The position numbers and the translations under genes are program-made. Source: Ammoniphilus resinae (GTDB lineage: Bacteria; Bacillota; Bacilli; Aneurinibacillales; RAOX-1). From it: a stretch of DNA of 64,000 nt. This document shows positions 43,701-51,057 of the stretch, one piece after another. Where the stretch lies: contig NZ_JAGGKT010000005.1 of NCBI RefSeq assembly GCF_017873965.1, forward strand, positions 175,453 through 239,452, in the 5' to 3' direction. A model generated the notes under the pieces. The model ran no database searches and was not told where the DNA came from. It saw only the letters and a list, made by a program, of their open reading frames with translations. Numbering within the stretch: the first letter of the stretch is position 1; each line of letters begins with the position of its first letter.

Positions 43701-44514
43701 TGTGATGGATAGATTCCAAATAAACGTTTAAAAGCAGAGAAGGTGAAAAGGAAGTCTTCTCCCGCACTGCTTTTATTGTTGGACTTATGATCTCTTCCCG
43801 CAGCGTGGGAGTCGTTGTCGAAACTTGATTTAATAAAGCAGGCAGAAGCTTTCTATGGGTTTGTCCCGCAACAGACAATCTATGATTTATAAAATTCCGG
43901 GAAATCAAACGTTGCCAACTGCCTTGATGATTGATGGAATCTGCGATTCCTGCTCCAATCCCTAACTGTGGATCATTCGTTTTTCCAGATTGATTTCGCA
44001 GCAATTGGTATTCTTTTATAACTTCCCTGTTCGTCCCATTTATTGAATTTCTTTCACCAGTTGGAACCAGGGGAAGGGAATTAAAAAGCTTTATCACCCG
44101 CTGGTTGTCCACCCTTGGGATCCCCTTTGCAGGTGAATGATCCATGTGGCGTTCCTTATTGGTCCGCAACTTTGAATCTACTAATCGGAAATGCATCTGC
44201 AAAACAGAGTGAATATTTCGCATAAAAATTACTGAATGGATGGGGGAAGACGAGACTTGAAGAGGTGCCGTCTGACCTCTCCGATGAATCATCGTTCCGC
44301 GTTCCGGGCTACGCCCGACAGACCACCCATACTTATTTGTCAGACGGTTTGCAAAAGACCCATCCGTTATCCGAATGGAACGCAACGGATTATTGAGAGG
44401 CTCTGATCTTGATCCGATATCCTTTTCACGACGCACTGGCTTTCGTATAGAGGTTGGGTGGACAACATATGTCTTAGGGATGTTCTTATTCTTGTGATTG
44501 TCCATGTTTGCCAT
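40792..44514 (-). CDS. Giant Gln/Arg-rich protein, candidate eCIS tape measure
   Basis: 1240 residues with a very skewed make-up: Gln, Arg, Thr, His and Val dominate, while Asp and Glu are scarce, so the protein is strongly basic. It is predicted mostly helical, with no membrane segment. A motif of the type PWLLSTIERI-QQHTT-L-LVQRQL recurs about five times. Two long units (codons around 43162, 42763 and 42361) repeat with a 133-134-residue period and share QAGQKTLQQHILRR and LSELxRLExxVRVQQHTS. The start ATG 44514 has GGAGGG upstream, and the gene fills the space between second tube and LysM genes. That is where XkdO-type tape measures sit, so this role is inferred; a packaged DNA- or RNA-binding cargo is the alternative. 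I recognise no named domain. Confidence 0.6.
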   Translation of the reverse strand: MANMDNHKNKNIPKTYVVHPTSIRKPVRREKDIGSRSEPLNNPLRSIRITDGSFANRLTNKYGWSVGRSPERGTMIHRRGQTAPLQVSSSPIHSVIFMRNIHSVLQMHFRLVDSKLRTNKERHMDHSPAKGIPRVDNQRVIKLFNSLPLVPTGERNSINGTNREVIKEYQLLRNQSGKTNDPQLGIGAGIADSINHQGSWQRLISRNFINHRLSVAGQTHRKLLPALLNQVSTTTPTLREEIISPTIKAVREKTSFSPSLLLNVYLESIHHNKNDLIDFPLHLITNTQHREVARFQRVYAMFPGGDSRSRLRLGNTLRDQNHVKNVVQQDQTPQRVLRVQTALQYLMQKQWTPAYSTVHRILQQRIHRITTRQDTFQQDLMQFRSIQQRAEPGHLGEVVRLQQTIRLETTLHGEIQQERPQVHRSPVRRRRAGLEQVSSNQPTVIFKRIPWLPSTVERITQQHTTILKLVQRQLRSQHWIGGQQAGQKTLQQHILRRTMQWQTVQDHLMQYRALSELNRLERQVRVQQHTSRFEISRFHQIGVHEYSQEAIRTQVMQWQMSFGKAIPNGSDVSQPRVLPKQNPWLLSIIEPIVQHHTAVLQLVQRQLWSQHRVGEKQAGQKTLQQHILRRTTQWQMVQEHFLRHRALSELKRLEQLVRVQQHTSWLDFLKFRQIRVHEYRQEAAARTQVTRLKTRLEQFTSNHANTAQLQGLPKRYPWLLSTIDSINQQHTTVLQVVRQQLAHNPEVQQRLWQAKTRLVRMQHLVEVQDQTRASNRVTKGLTTLKQNLHEVTLERMPLLLSTIRRITHQRTTQLHIVQQSLLRNKIIQHRFELGRFERVNRKQHRMMRMETIRVEKQRHKRNWVDLYTTLRQEIQQQLTEQNAIPQQSIQQPVPLLFSIQQRATELRTIQRHLMQQQELHTLPKQKQKQQSAVKQPPVVQLQTRQLRLAVISAVNRQQIQSQARHMQDTPLRSITQHRVGQQLVKRTASARLQTTLQQIVHQQQTQMFQQKVMQQQVTATRQRAEQARLQQPVVRQETTRLHVTRQSPEALREHLPQQIRLEQKTTRLHVIREAVQHQQKQVINRQPPWWNTVKDLNHRQFVLHENRMGTIRKRSDIFLQQGSWQRVTREEKEPGRAQLLINRQNKQKVLERESVVETRGQRQRQREAIRLDVLRKNTTNKPIQESALQTLQQAIKTVENDLNQTKEQWAKPTVDVNRLVDQMYKEFSRRMRIEQQRRGM

Positions 44515-44539
44515 CGTCCCTCCATCGGATTAAAATCAT

Positions 44540-44989
44540 CTAGATCTTCACTTTGCGAAACCCATTATGTACCAATTCAATCGATTCAATCGCGACCTCA
44601 CTGCTGATTGCGTTCAGCTCAGGGCCCGTCCACTTTGATGGATAAGCATCATAGAAATTCCAACGGCGAAATTCTTCATCCTGCTCATCGTACATAATAA
44701 TCGACCCATTTCTGCGGGCTATCTTCCCATTCACAACCTGCATATACCATTTCCACAACTCATTTGTCATAGTCATGCCCCGTTTTAGTATAAGAGGTTC
44801 CAGCTTGATTCTCCCAGGAAGACGATGAACAAATTGATTCAGCCCGCCCTCCGGCACTTCGTGTATTTCCGTTTCCATAGAAAGCCCGCTTACTTCGGAA
44901 AAGCCGGCAACCCACATCCCGTCAAGTTCAACCCTAAACCGATATGCACCAACAACATATGGTCGTACATTATCTTCATTGTGAAACAT
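44540..44989 (-). CDS. Second eCIS tube protein (gp19-like, Afp5 type)
   Basis: About 149 residues. PYVVGAYRFRVELDGMWVAGFSEVSGL and ISSEVAIESIELVHNGFRKV are the tube-protein (T4 gp19-like) hallmarks. It is paralogous to the tube protein at 45663-46100 (AGFSEVSG and ASEVAIE motifs shared). eCIS particles usually use one tube paralogue for the shaft and others near the baseplate end; this one is nearest the tube-initiator gene. ATG 44989 is eight bases after AAAAGG; GTG 44998 would overlap the preceding stop. Confidence 0.9.
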   Translation of the reverse strand: MFHNEDNVRPYVVGAYRFRVELDGMWVAGFSEVSGLSMETEIHEVPEGGLNQFVHRLPGRIKLEPLILKRGMTMTNELWKWYMQVVNGKIARRNGSIIMYDEQDEEFRRWNFYDAYPSKWTGPELNAISSEVAIESIELVHNGFRKVKI

Positions 44990-44994
44990 GCCTA

Positions 44995-45192
44995 TCACCT
45001 TTTCTTAAACACGTCGAAAGGATTGTGTTTTTCGGGCTCGTCATTCATCTTACGATTAATTTTGGAAATCTCTTCACACCATTTCCGCCGCTCGCGATGC
45101 TCCATATTCATAATTTCCTCATGACTCCAATGGAAGTAGTAGGCGACAAATCCCATTTCCTCATACAAGCGGTCCTCCGGATACAGGCTTAT
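44995..45192 (-). CDS. DUF6760-like small eCIS protein
   Basis: A small gene of 62-65 codons between the tail assembly and second tube genes. The product runs SLYPEDRLYEEMGFVAYYF, then HWSHEEIMNMEHRERRKW and CEEISKINRKM, matching the DUF6760 family that is encoded at this exact place in many eCIS loci. There is no ATG, GTG or TTG near the family's usual start. The candidates are AUA 45192 (overlapping the upstream stop, behind GGAG), CUG 45186 or a late TTG that would cut conserved residues. Translation is probably coupled to the upstream gene. Function is unknown; a tail-assembly chaperone is likely. Confidence 0.8.
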   Translation of the reverse strand: MSLYPEDRLYEEMGFVAYYFHWSHEEIMNMEHRERRKWCEEISKINRKMNDEPEKHNPFDVFKKR

Positions 45193-45566
45193 ACTTGCTC
45201 CGTTACGGGCAAAAAAGAGATATCCACCTCATGTTCATGATCGCATTTAGGACAAACAGCCTGAACAGAGAACTTCTCCCCCTCATTGATTTCGCGGTAA
45301 AGATTTTGCAAATAGGCCAAATCAGCTGTAAATAATTTTTCAATCGTCTTAGTGTCAATAGCGCGTAGATCCCCAAGCTTCGTTACAACCCGTGCTAGTA
45401 AAATAATGGTCAAATAACCAGGGTTTTGCTGTACGCGCGGATCACGCATCGGCAGAATCTCATCTGCAGCAGTCGCAAGACGCATGGTGCCTCTGCGATG
45501 CAAATTTCCATTTTCGTCTATAAATCCTTTAGGCAACTCAAATTCATATTCCGTCTTAAACGACAT
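45189..45566 (-). CDS. eCIS tail assembly protein with a Cys/His cluster
   Basis: 125 residues. YEFELPKGFIDENGNLHRRGTMRLATAADEI resembles phage tail assembly chaperones (the gpG/gp14 class), and LARVVTKLGDLRAIDTKTIEKL is the typical core. The C-terminus has CPKCDHEHEVDI, a possible zinc site. Start ATG 45566 has a perfect AAGGAGG. The stop overlaps the start region of the DUF6760-like gene, like the overlapping gpG/gpGT gene pairs of phage tails. Confidence 0.8.
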   Translation of the reverse strand: MSFKTEYEFELPKGFIDENGNLHRRGTMRLATAADEILPMRDPRVQQNPGYLTIILLARVVTKLGDLRAIDTKTIEKLFTADLAYLQNLYREINEGEKFSVQAVCPKCDHEHEVDISFLPVTEQV

Positions 45567-45615
45567 ATTTTTCCTCCTTGATGACTTTCTGGTTCTGGTA
45601 GATCAAATAAACGAA

Positions 45616-45650
45616 ACGGAGGAACAGCTTAAATATCGTTGTTCCTCTGT
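45616..45650 (-). promoter_or_regulatory. Hairpin after the main tube gene
   Basis: ACGGAGGAACA ... TGTTCCTCTGT forms an 11-bp stem (one G-U pair) around a 13-base loop, 13 bases past the tube stop. There is no U-run. It may protect the abundant sheath-tube message or reduce read-through to the baseplate genes. Confidence 0.6.
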
Positions 45651-45662
45651 CTTCATCATTCA

Positions 45663-46100
45663 TTATTGTGTGCGCAACATGCCCTCATGGGCCAATTCAA
45701 GCAATTCAATGGCCACCTCGGATGCCGTAGCATTGAAATCAGGTGCAGTATATTTCGCAGGCCATGCCTCCATCACTTGCCAGGTTGCAACATCCTCACC
45801 AGCCTCATCGATGGCGATGATGGTGACTGTTTTTCTTTCAATGGTCCCCTCTACAATGCATTCCTGAATCCATTCAAACAATTCCATAGAATCCGTAGCG
45901 CCCCATTTTAACGAGATATTTCCGTATTTCGCCAAACCAGGCAATTTTCTAGGAGTAATGACATCTGTACCTTCTCTATACTCGACAACATCCAAGGAAG
46001 CGTCAAACCCTGACACTTCACTAAAACCAGCCTGTTCAATGCCTTCTACTTCCACCCGAAATCGAAACTTGCGATATGGATCATTACGTTCACCAGCCAT
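45663..46100 (-). CDS. Main eCIS tube protein (gp19-like, Afp1 type)
   Basis: 145 residues. YRKFRFRVEVEGIEQAGFSEVSGF, ISLKWGATDSMELFEWI and FNATASEVAIELLELAHEG are the conserved blocks of contractile-tail tube proteins. Hexameric rings stack to form the inner tube that is driven into the target. It follows the sheath gene by 38 bases, with AGGAAGAG before ATG 46100. Length is normal. Confidence 0.93.
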   Translation of the reverse strand: MAGERNDPYRKFRFRVEVEGIEQAGFSEVSGFDASLDVVEYREGTDVITPRKLPGLAKYGNISLKWGATDSMELFEWIQECIVEGTIERKTVTIIAIDEAGEDVATWQVMEAWPAKYTAPDFNATASEVAIELLELAHEGMLRTQ

Positions 46101-46138
46101 ACTCTACTCTTCCTTTCTTGTTGATATTATTTTGACTC

Positions 46139-47821
46139 TTACTGTTCATTGGTCTTCTGTGTAATGCGGAATACAACGAATTCAGCCGGTTTTACCGGTG
46201 CGATTCCAATCACACAGATTAGGCGACCATTATCTATATCATCCTGTGTCATCGTATTGCTGCTAATATCAATGTAAAATGCTTCCCCTGGAGATGAACC
46301 CATCAACGCACCGCCGCGCCACACGCGAGTTAAGAAGGCATCAATTGTACGATGGACACGTGCCCAAAGGCGCTCATCATTCGGCTCAAAGACAACCCAG
46401 TTGGTCCCTGCCTTGATCGATTCTTCAACAAAAATAAAAAGTCTGCGAATGTTCACATATTTCCATAGAGTATTGGAGGATGTTGTTCTCGCTCCCCAAA
46501 CGCGGATCCCTTGTCCGGAGAAACTGCGAATCAAGTTGACCCCTTTCGGATTCAGAATATCTTGCTCACCCTTGTTATACTGTACATCTAGCCCTGTTAC
46601 CCCTCGCACCACTTCATTGGCAGGAGCCTTCTCCACCCCTCGGCTATTGTCACTGCGTGCATAAACCCCAGCCATGGAGCCAGAAGGGGGAACGAAGATA
46701 TTGCGTTTTTCCAATGGATCGAACACTTGCAGCCAAGGGTTGTACATCGCCGCATAACTAGAATCAAAAATATCACGGTGCGTCAGTACATCTGGCACCT
46801 TTGTTTTTGCTCTTGGAATATCCAAAATAGCAAATCGGCTGCCCAAATTCTCACAATGTGCGACAAGGGACAGTTGCACAGCTGGATCCGTAACACCCGG
46901 AATAGCCATAATGCTGACTTGATCATTATCAACAAAAGCCTGGATCCCAGTCCGTTTGCCTGGTCCATTATCCTCCCCAATATAATCGGATGGACTAATC
47001 CCACCAATCGAACCATCGGATCCGCCGGAAAGGGACACGGTATATTTGTTGGCAAAATCACCAAACGCATGAACATCGTCTGTGTTTGCCTGAATATGTA
47101 CTAATGCTGAGCGCGAGGTTACCTTATCAACATGGTTCGCCGCTGCGCGATTAAACGAGCAATTTTCATAAGTTTCTACTTCATCGCCATATACAACATG
47201 CATTGTAAATTCAGCAGTAGACAGAACCTTCACTGGCAGCAAACCGTTATCTACTACGTCACCTTCGAATGCGCTCTCCAGGCCAATGATATTATCGCGA
47301 ACCTCCATAACCTTATTGGAGATCTTCTCGTCACCCGTAAAGAAAGTAACTGCATCCCCTTCATTGAAGCCTGCACCATTCTTTACTCTGTATTTCCCGC
47401 CACCCAAATCCTCATAAATTTGAGTCTTCGCTTTACTCGAAGGTTCACAGTAAATTTCCACTGCATTCGCCCAAGTTCCTGGATTTTTCGCGGATATACT
47501 GAACAACTCGCCAACGCTTGATGCAATAGCCGCGTCGGAAGGCGCTATTCGCATGATATAAGCGCGAGAACCTCCATTGACAAAAAATTGATCAACCGCA
47601 TAGGCAAGATAACGATAGGCACCAAACTGATTTTCTGACAAATACTTGCCATAGTTTCTTTTAAAATCGTTCATGCTGGTTACGAGGACAGGCAATCCTT
47701 CAACAGGACCTCTCTCAGCCAATCCAATGAAACCTGCGGTGCTTGTGCTTACGCCTGCTAACGGTTGACCGGCGCTGTCAAACTCCTCGACATAAACACC
47801 CGGTGATAAATATTCAGCCAT
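46139..47821 (-). CDS. eCIS contractile sheath protein
   Basis: 560 residues. The N-terminal SPGVYVEEFDSAGQPLAGV and TAGFIGLAERGPVEGLPVLV segments and the C-terminal RLFIFVEESIKAGTNWVVFEPN and ARVHRTIDAFLTRVWRGGAL segments are the sheath family signatures. Only one sheath gene is present, unlike the three of AFP and PVC clusters, which is usual for Firmicute eCIS. The sheath shortens to push the tube out. The ATG at 47821 has no good ribosome site; its leader can form competing hairpins (47845-47885). Confidence 0.95.
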   Translation of the reverse strand: MAEYLSPGVYVEEFDSAGQPLAGVSTSTAGFIGLAERGPVEGLPVLVTSMNDFKRNYGKYLSENQFGAYRYLAYAVDQFFVNGGSRAYIMRIAPSDAAIASSVGELFSISAKNPGTWANAVEIYCEPSSKAKTQIYEDLGGGKYRVKNGAGFNEGDAVTFFTGDEKISNKVMEVRDNIIGLESAFEGDVVDNGLLPVKVLSTAEFTMHVVYGDEVETYENCSFNRAAANHVDKVTSRSALVHIQANTDDVHAFGDFANKYTVSLSGGSDGSIGGISPSDYIGEDNGPGKRTGIQAFVDNDQVSIMAIPGVTDPAVQLSLVAHCENLGSRFAILDIPRAKTKVPDVLTHRDIFDSSYAAMYNPWLQVFDPLEKRNIFVPPSGSMAGVYARSDNSRGVEKAPANEVVRGVTGLDVQYNKGEQDILNPKGVNLIRSFSGQGIRVWGARTTSSNTLWKYVNIRRLFIFVEESIKAGTNWVVFEPNDERLWARVHRTIDAFLTRVWRGGALMGSSPGEAFYIDISSNTMTQDDIDNGRLICVIGIAPVKPAEFVVFRITQKTNEQ

Positions 47822-47844
47822 TTTTAAGTGCCCGATTTACATAT

Positions 47845-47885
47845 AGGGGTTAGGTCCCCTCCGAAATCGGTTCCTCCTTTCGGGG
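47845..47885 (-). promoter_or_regulatory. Structured leader of the sheath gene
   Basis: In the leftward RNA, CCCCGAAA pairs with UUUCGGAGGGG around a loop containing GGAGG. The GGGG of that stem can instead pair with CCCC downstream (GGGGACCUAACCCC). These exclusive structures lie 24-64 bases before the sheath ATG and could tune its translation or mRNA processing. Confidence 0.4.
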
Positions 47886-47941
47886 TGAAATATTATGCAA
47901 GACCATTCGCAAAATGCGACCGATCAATGCTACAAAGTGAA

Positions 47942-48505
47942 TTACTTCTGACTTACATGAACATGTCGTTCCCGTACGCGGGATGTTGTCTTCGTTCGCG
48001 TTGAGTCTACATAAACGGGGCCAATTTTATAGCTTAGCGACAGTTTGTATGGCATGTTTGGGAATAAACCAACAACCTTATCAAGCAGGACCTCCTCTTT
48101 TACCACACGAAAGGTACTTCCAGAGCCCTCTAAGGAACCAACAAGGTCCTCCCCTTTTAAAACATTGTGGTCATGAAGCACCTGAAGCGTCCTGCCGATT
48201 ATCCGATGCTCGTCAATGGCTCGCGAGAGCACATCGGAGGCTGAATGGGCGGTAATCAGATAGGTTAAATCCAAAGCCACAGGCGGAAAGCGCATGGTAT
48301 TGCCTAAATCAACAAGCTCATTGCTGCGAAAGTCTGTGTTTTCCTTTACTTCATATAGGAATAGGCTAAGATTCATATCCCCTTTATCATGAGGATGCGC
48401 TAGCCCGATTCCATCAGGGTGACCAATTAATTCAGGAACGAGCGCCTCTCTTAACACCTTAACTAAGGATAATCCAACATCAGCGATAACCGTGTAAGAA
48501 GCCAA
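47942..48505 (-). CDS. eCIS cap/terminator protein (DUF4255, Afp16/Pvc16-like)
   Basis: 187 residues. The DVGLSLVKVLREAL start and the LSLFLYEVKENTDFRSN and PPVALDLTYLITAHS blocks define DUF4255. These proteins form the hexameric ring that ends the tube and sheath at the distal end and fixes particle length. It is the first gene of the leftward structural operon, starting at TTG 48505 behind a GAGGG sequence. A shared box (48552-48589) lies upstream. Confidence 0.93.
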   Translation of the reverse strand: MASYTVIADVGLSLVKVLREALVPELIGHPDGIGLAHPHDKGDMNLSLFLYEVKENTDFRSNELVDLGNTMRFPPVALDLTYLITAHSASDVLSRAIDEHRIIGRTLQVLHDHNVLKGEDLVGSLEGSGSTFRVVKEEVLLDKVVGLFPNMPYKLSLSYKIGPVYVDSTRTKTTSRVRERHVHVSQK

Positions 48506-48847
48506 AGACCCTCATCCCCCCAATACTCTGCATAGGTTCTTAATTTGGAAACTAAAACTTAAATATAGGTTGAATTTTCTGTAAAAATAGCCCACCGAAT
48601 TCAGAAATGCCTATGAGGTCTTATCAAGTTATTTACGATGATAATACTGAAAATGGTTTATAATCTTCCCAAGCGGAAAGGAAATCAATCCCCTCCCATT
48701 AAATGCTTAATGCTTCTATGGTTCGATATTAGCAGGAAGAGGATGGATGTTATTAGTGCATTATACCTTCCCACCTGAAAGCAATAAAATGACTATTGTC
48801 CTAGCATGCTATAGTCCTATTTTTACATTATCTTGCAAAAACCGCAA
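48506..48847. other. eCIS operon control region
   Basis: The 342 bases before the cap gene hold the shared box and two similar leftward motifs, TGGGAAGGTATAATG (complement of 48759-48773) and TGGGAAGATTATAAA (complement of 48657-48671), each with a -10-like TATAA. Their GGGAAG part is reminiscent of alternative sigma (SigB-type) -10 elements, but no matching -35 is clear. No gene is present. Confidence 0.4.
48552..48589 (-). promoter_or_regulatory. Shared box upstream of the eCIS structural operon
   Basis: Leftwards: TATTTTTACAGAA, then AATTCAACCTATATTTAAG and TTTTAG. The first 13 bases are identical to those at 54174-54186 before the regulatory operon, and the flanks align (AAGTxxTAG). It ends 47 bases before the cap gene start; its 5' edge is 84 bases away. 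It is likely a common promoter or regulator site. Confidence 0.5.
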
Positions 48848-50227
48848 TCACATTTTTTGTTTTGAATGAAAATTTGCTCGAATACCGTCGAAGTTTGCAA
48901 CCATTATCGCAATATCATCGGATTGCGGATGACCGTTTGCAAATCCAAGCACTTCTTCCCGCAACAATTCGGTTACCACACGCGGTGTGGATGCTGTGCA
49001 ACCCTCTAACACTTGAAATAGGCGATTCGTTGTGAACCACTGACCCTGGTCATTCTCTGCTTCTGTAATCCCATCGGTATAAAGCACTAGTGAATCCCCA
49101 GGTTCCAACCGTACTTCCTGATCTCCATATCCCCCATCTTCAAAGATCCCTATAGGGAGATTTTTTATCCCTTCCAGCGCTCTGACTCCATGATTCCCAA
49201 TGATGTATGGCGTGCAATGTCCTCCGTCACAATAACAAAGTTGTCCCGTCTGCACATCCAGGATCGCTAAAAAAATGGTGGCAAACATCGTCGAATCTTC
49301 CGAACTGACCTCACGGTTAATCTCTTGCAAAATTTCTGCGGGGGTATGATAGGAATTTGCTTTCGCCTGAATCCAGATCATCAAACCCGACATAAACAAA
49401 GCAGCGGGCATTCCTTTATCTGAAACATCCCCTAAACAGATTAAGAGTTTTTTGTCATCAAGCGGAATGAAATGATAGAAATCCCCGCCAACCACTTTCG
49501 CAGGAAACAAACAAGCAAACAGTTCAACCCCGCCCATTTGGAGGGAAGAACCCGGCAGGAAGCTTCGTTGGATGTCTTGGGCAATCTGCAGTTCACTCTC
49601 CATCCGCTCTTTGGCAGCTGTCGTTTTACGCAAAGTTTCCAGCGACTCGACCAATGCTTCATATAAAAACATATTTTCAAGAGAGATAGCCGTTGGAGAG
49701 GCGATCATCTCCAACAAACGCAAATCTCGTTGGTTAAAAGACTTGTTTCCCTTTTTGTTTATTACCTGAAGGACACCTAACGTCTTGCCATTCGTAATGA
49801 CAGGAACACAGATCATATTTCTTGTTGGAACATTTACCTTGGTAGATACGCGGTTTGACCAGCGAGGGTCTTTTGCAGCATCGGGAATAAGGATAGATTC
49901 CCCCGTCTTCGCCACCCATCCGGCAATCCCTTCTCCTATTTTCAAGCGAATCTCCCGAATCTCCTCGTTCTTCTCTCCAATTGCCACTTCAAAATATAGT
50001 TCATCCCTTTCTTCATCGACGAGAATGATGGAAGAACCTTCTGCATTCATTGTTTTCGCAGCGGTTTTCATAATAATTTGCAACAGATCCTTGCGTTGAA
50101 TGGTAGAGCTTAACTCCAGACCAATGTTGAATAAGGTGACTGTTCTGCGCCATTCTTTCCAAAAGATAAAGGCAATGGCCATCATGATCAACAGCAGGAA
50201 AACAAGAATCTCTAAAACGTACATCAT
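48848..50227 (-). CDS. Membrane GAF-PP2C serine phosphatase (RsbU/SpoIIE-like)
   Basis: 459 residues: an N-terminal membrane helix (EILVFLLLIMMAIAFIFW), a GAF domain (about 35-195, with GEGIAGWVAKTGESILIPD) and a PPM/SpoIIE phosphatase (220-450). Metal residues are intact in VVGGDFYHF, LGDVSDKGMPAALFM, YTDGITEA and QSDDIAIMV. It should dephosphorylate the STAS protein encoded just upstream in response to a GAF ligand. It is the last gene of the regulatory unit and lies 342 bases before the eCIS operon. Confidence 0.92.
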   Translation of the reverse strand: MMYVLEILVFLLLIMMAIAFIFWKEWRRTVTLFNIGLELSSTIQRKDLLQIIMKTAAKTMNAEGSSIILVDEERDELYFEVAIGEKNEEIREIRLKIGEGIAGWVAKTGESILIPDAAKDPRWSNRVSTKVNVPTRNMICVPVITNGKTLGVLQVINKKGNKSFNQRDLRLLEMIASPTAISLENMFLYEALVESLETLRKTTAAKERMESELQIAQDIQRSFLPGSSLQMGGVELFACLFPAKVVGGDFYHFIPLDDKKLLICLGDVSDKGMPAALFMSGLMIWIQAKANSYHTPAEILQEINREVSSEDSTMFATIFLAILDVQTGQLCYCDGGHCTPYIIGNHGVRALEGIKNLPIGIFEDGGYGDQEVRLEPGDSLVLYTDGITEAENDQGQWFTTNRLFQVLEGCTASTPRVVTELLREEVLGFANGHPQSDDIAIMVANFDGIRANFHSKQKM

Positions 50228-50245
50228 TGAAAATCCCAGCTTTCT

Positions 50246-50584
50246 TTAAGAAGCTGCAAACTTCAGCGCTTCCTCTTCTGTTTGAAAGATCGGGAAGATC
50301 GTGGAAAATCCCGAGATCTTAAATACTTCATTTACGTTTTCATTCAACCCAAATAAGGCGATCTTCCCCCCCGCGGCCCTCGTTTTCTTCACAGATAACA
50401 GCATCACCCGCAAACCTGCACTGCTTATGTACTCAAGCTCTGACAGATCAAATACGAAGAACTTGGATCCCTTGTTCACTAATTCCAAAAATTCACCTTC
50501 AACGATCTGCATGGTTGTTCCATCCAATCTTCCATTGATCCGAATAAATTGAATGCCCTTTTGCTCTTCCACGACAATGTTCAT
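50246..50584 (-). CDS. STAS-domain anti-sigma factor antagonist (RsbV/SpoIIAA-like)
   Basis: 112 residues. DLSELEYISSAGLRVMLLSVKK contains the phosphorylatable serine of anti-anti-sigma factors, and ALFGLNENVNEVFKISGF the usual C-terminal block. It is 30 bases downstream of an RsbW-like kinase gene and 18 bases upstream of a PP2C phosphatase gene, completing a partner switch. The dephosphorylated form should bind the kinase and free its target. No sigma factor gene is nearby. Confidence 0.93.
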   Translation of the reverse strand: MNIVVEEQKGIQFIRINGRLDGTTMQIVEGEFLELVNKGSKFFVFDLSELEYISSAGLRVMLLSVKKTRAAGGKIALFGLNENVNEVFKISGFSTIFPIFQTEEEALKFAAS

Positions 50585-50614
50585 GCCCTGGATCCTCCCC
50601 TCTTCTCATTCCTA

Positions 50615-51046
50615 TTATTTGACCTTCTTACGCATAGTGAATCGGTTTCTTTCATCAATTCTGCTGTACTCACAGCTGTCCATCGTGGTCCTGATCAAAA
50701 AGATGCCAAGTCCGCCAATTGAACGATCCTCGGCAGGCAATGTGACATCTGGGTCCTGTCTTTCAAGCGGGTTAAAGGCAGGGGCCGTATCGATAAATTG
50801 AATGGTGACTTCACCTGCCCCATTTATCCAGAGAAACACCTCAATCAATGGGGGAGTTGAGGAAGCTTCCCCCTTCCCCTGATACCCATGCACAACAATA
50901 TTCGTGAACCACTCTTCACAAACCAATTGCAGGCTTATGTTTAATTGATCGGCAATTTCATTTTCTTCACAGAAAGTCGTCACCAATCGCTTCAGATGCC
51001 CCCACTCTTCCAGGTTGGGAGCTAATTGGATAGATTCTCTTTTCAA
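50615..51046 (-). CDS. RsbW-like anti-sigma/HATPase serine kinase
   Basis: 143 residues of GHKL type: N box LVCEEWFTNIVVHGY (Glu...Asn), G1 FIDTAPAFNP and G2 SIGGLGIFLIR. FxNP after G1 and the absence of a histidine domain identify an anti-sigma-type serine kinase. It lies in a four-gene unit with STAS and PP2C genes. Its target could be a distant sigma factor or a component of the injection system; the neighbourhood favours control of the eCIS but does not prove it. Confidence 0.9.
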   Translation of the reverse strand: MKRESIQLAPNLEEWGHLKRLVTTFCEENEIADQLNISLQLVCEEWFTNIVVHGYQGKGEASSTPPLIEVFLWINGAGEVTIQFIDTAPAFNPLERQDPDVTLPAEDRSIGGLGIFLIRTTMDSCEYSRIDERNRFTMRKKVK

Positions 51047-51057
51047 GATTTCCCCTC

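Noticed and set aside
28693..48505. Prophage
   Set aside because: Only tail-type genes are present, together with an Afp15-like ATPase, DUF4255 cap and DUF4280 tip; there is no head, packaging, lysis, integrase or attachment site.
48657..48773. SigB promoters before the eCIS operon
   Set aside because: GGGAAG motifs next to TATAA are suggestive, but no GTTT-type -35 sits at the right distance, so I kept them only as a note.
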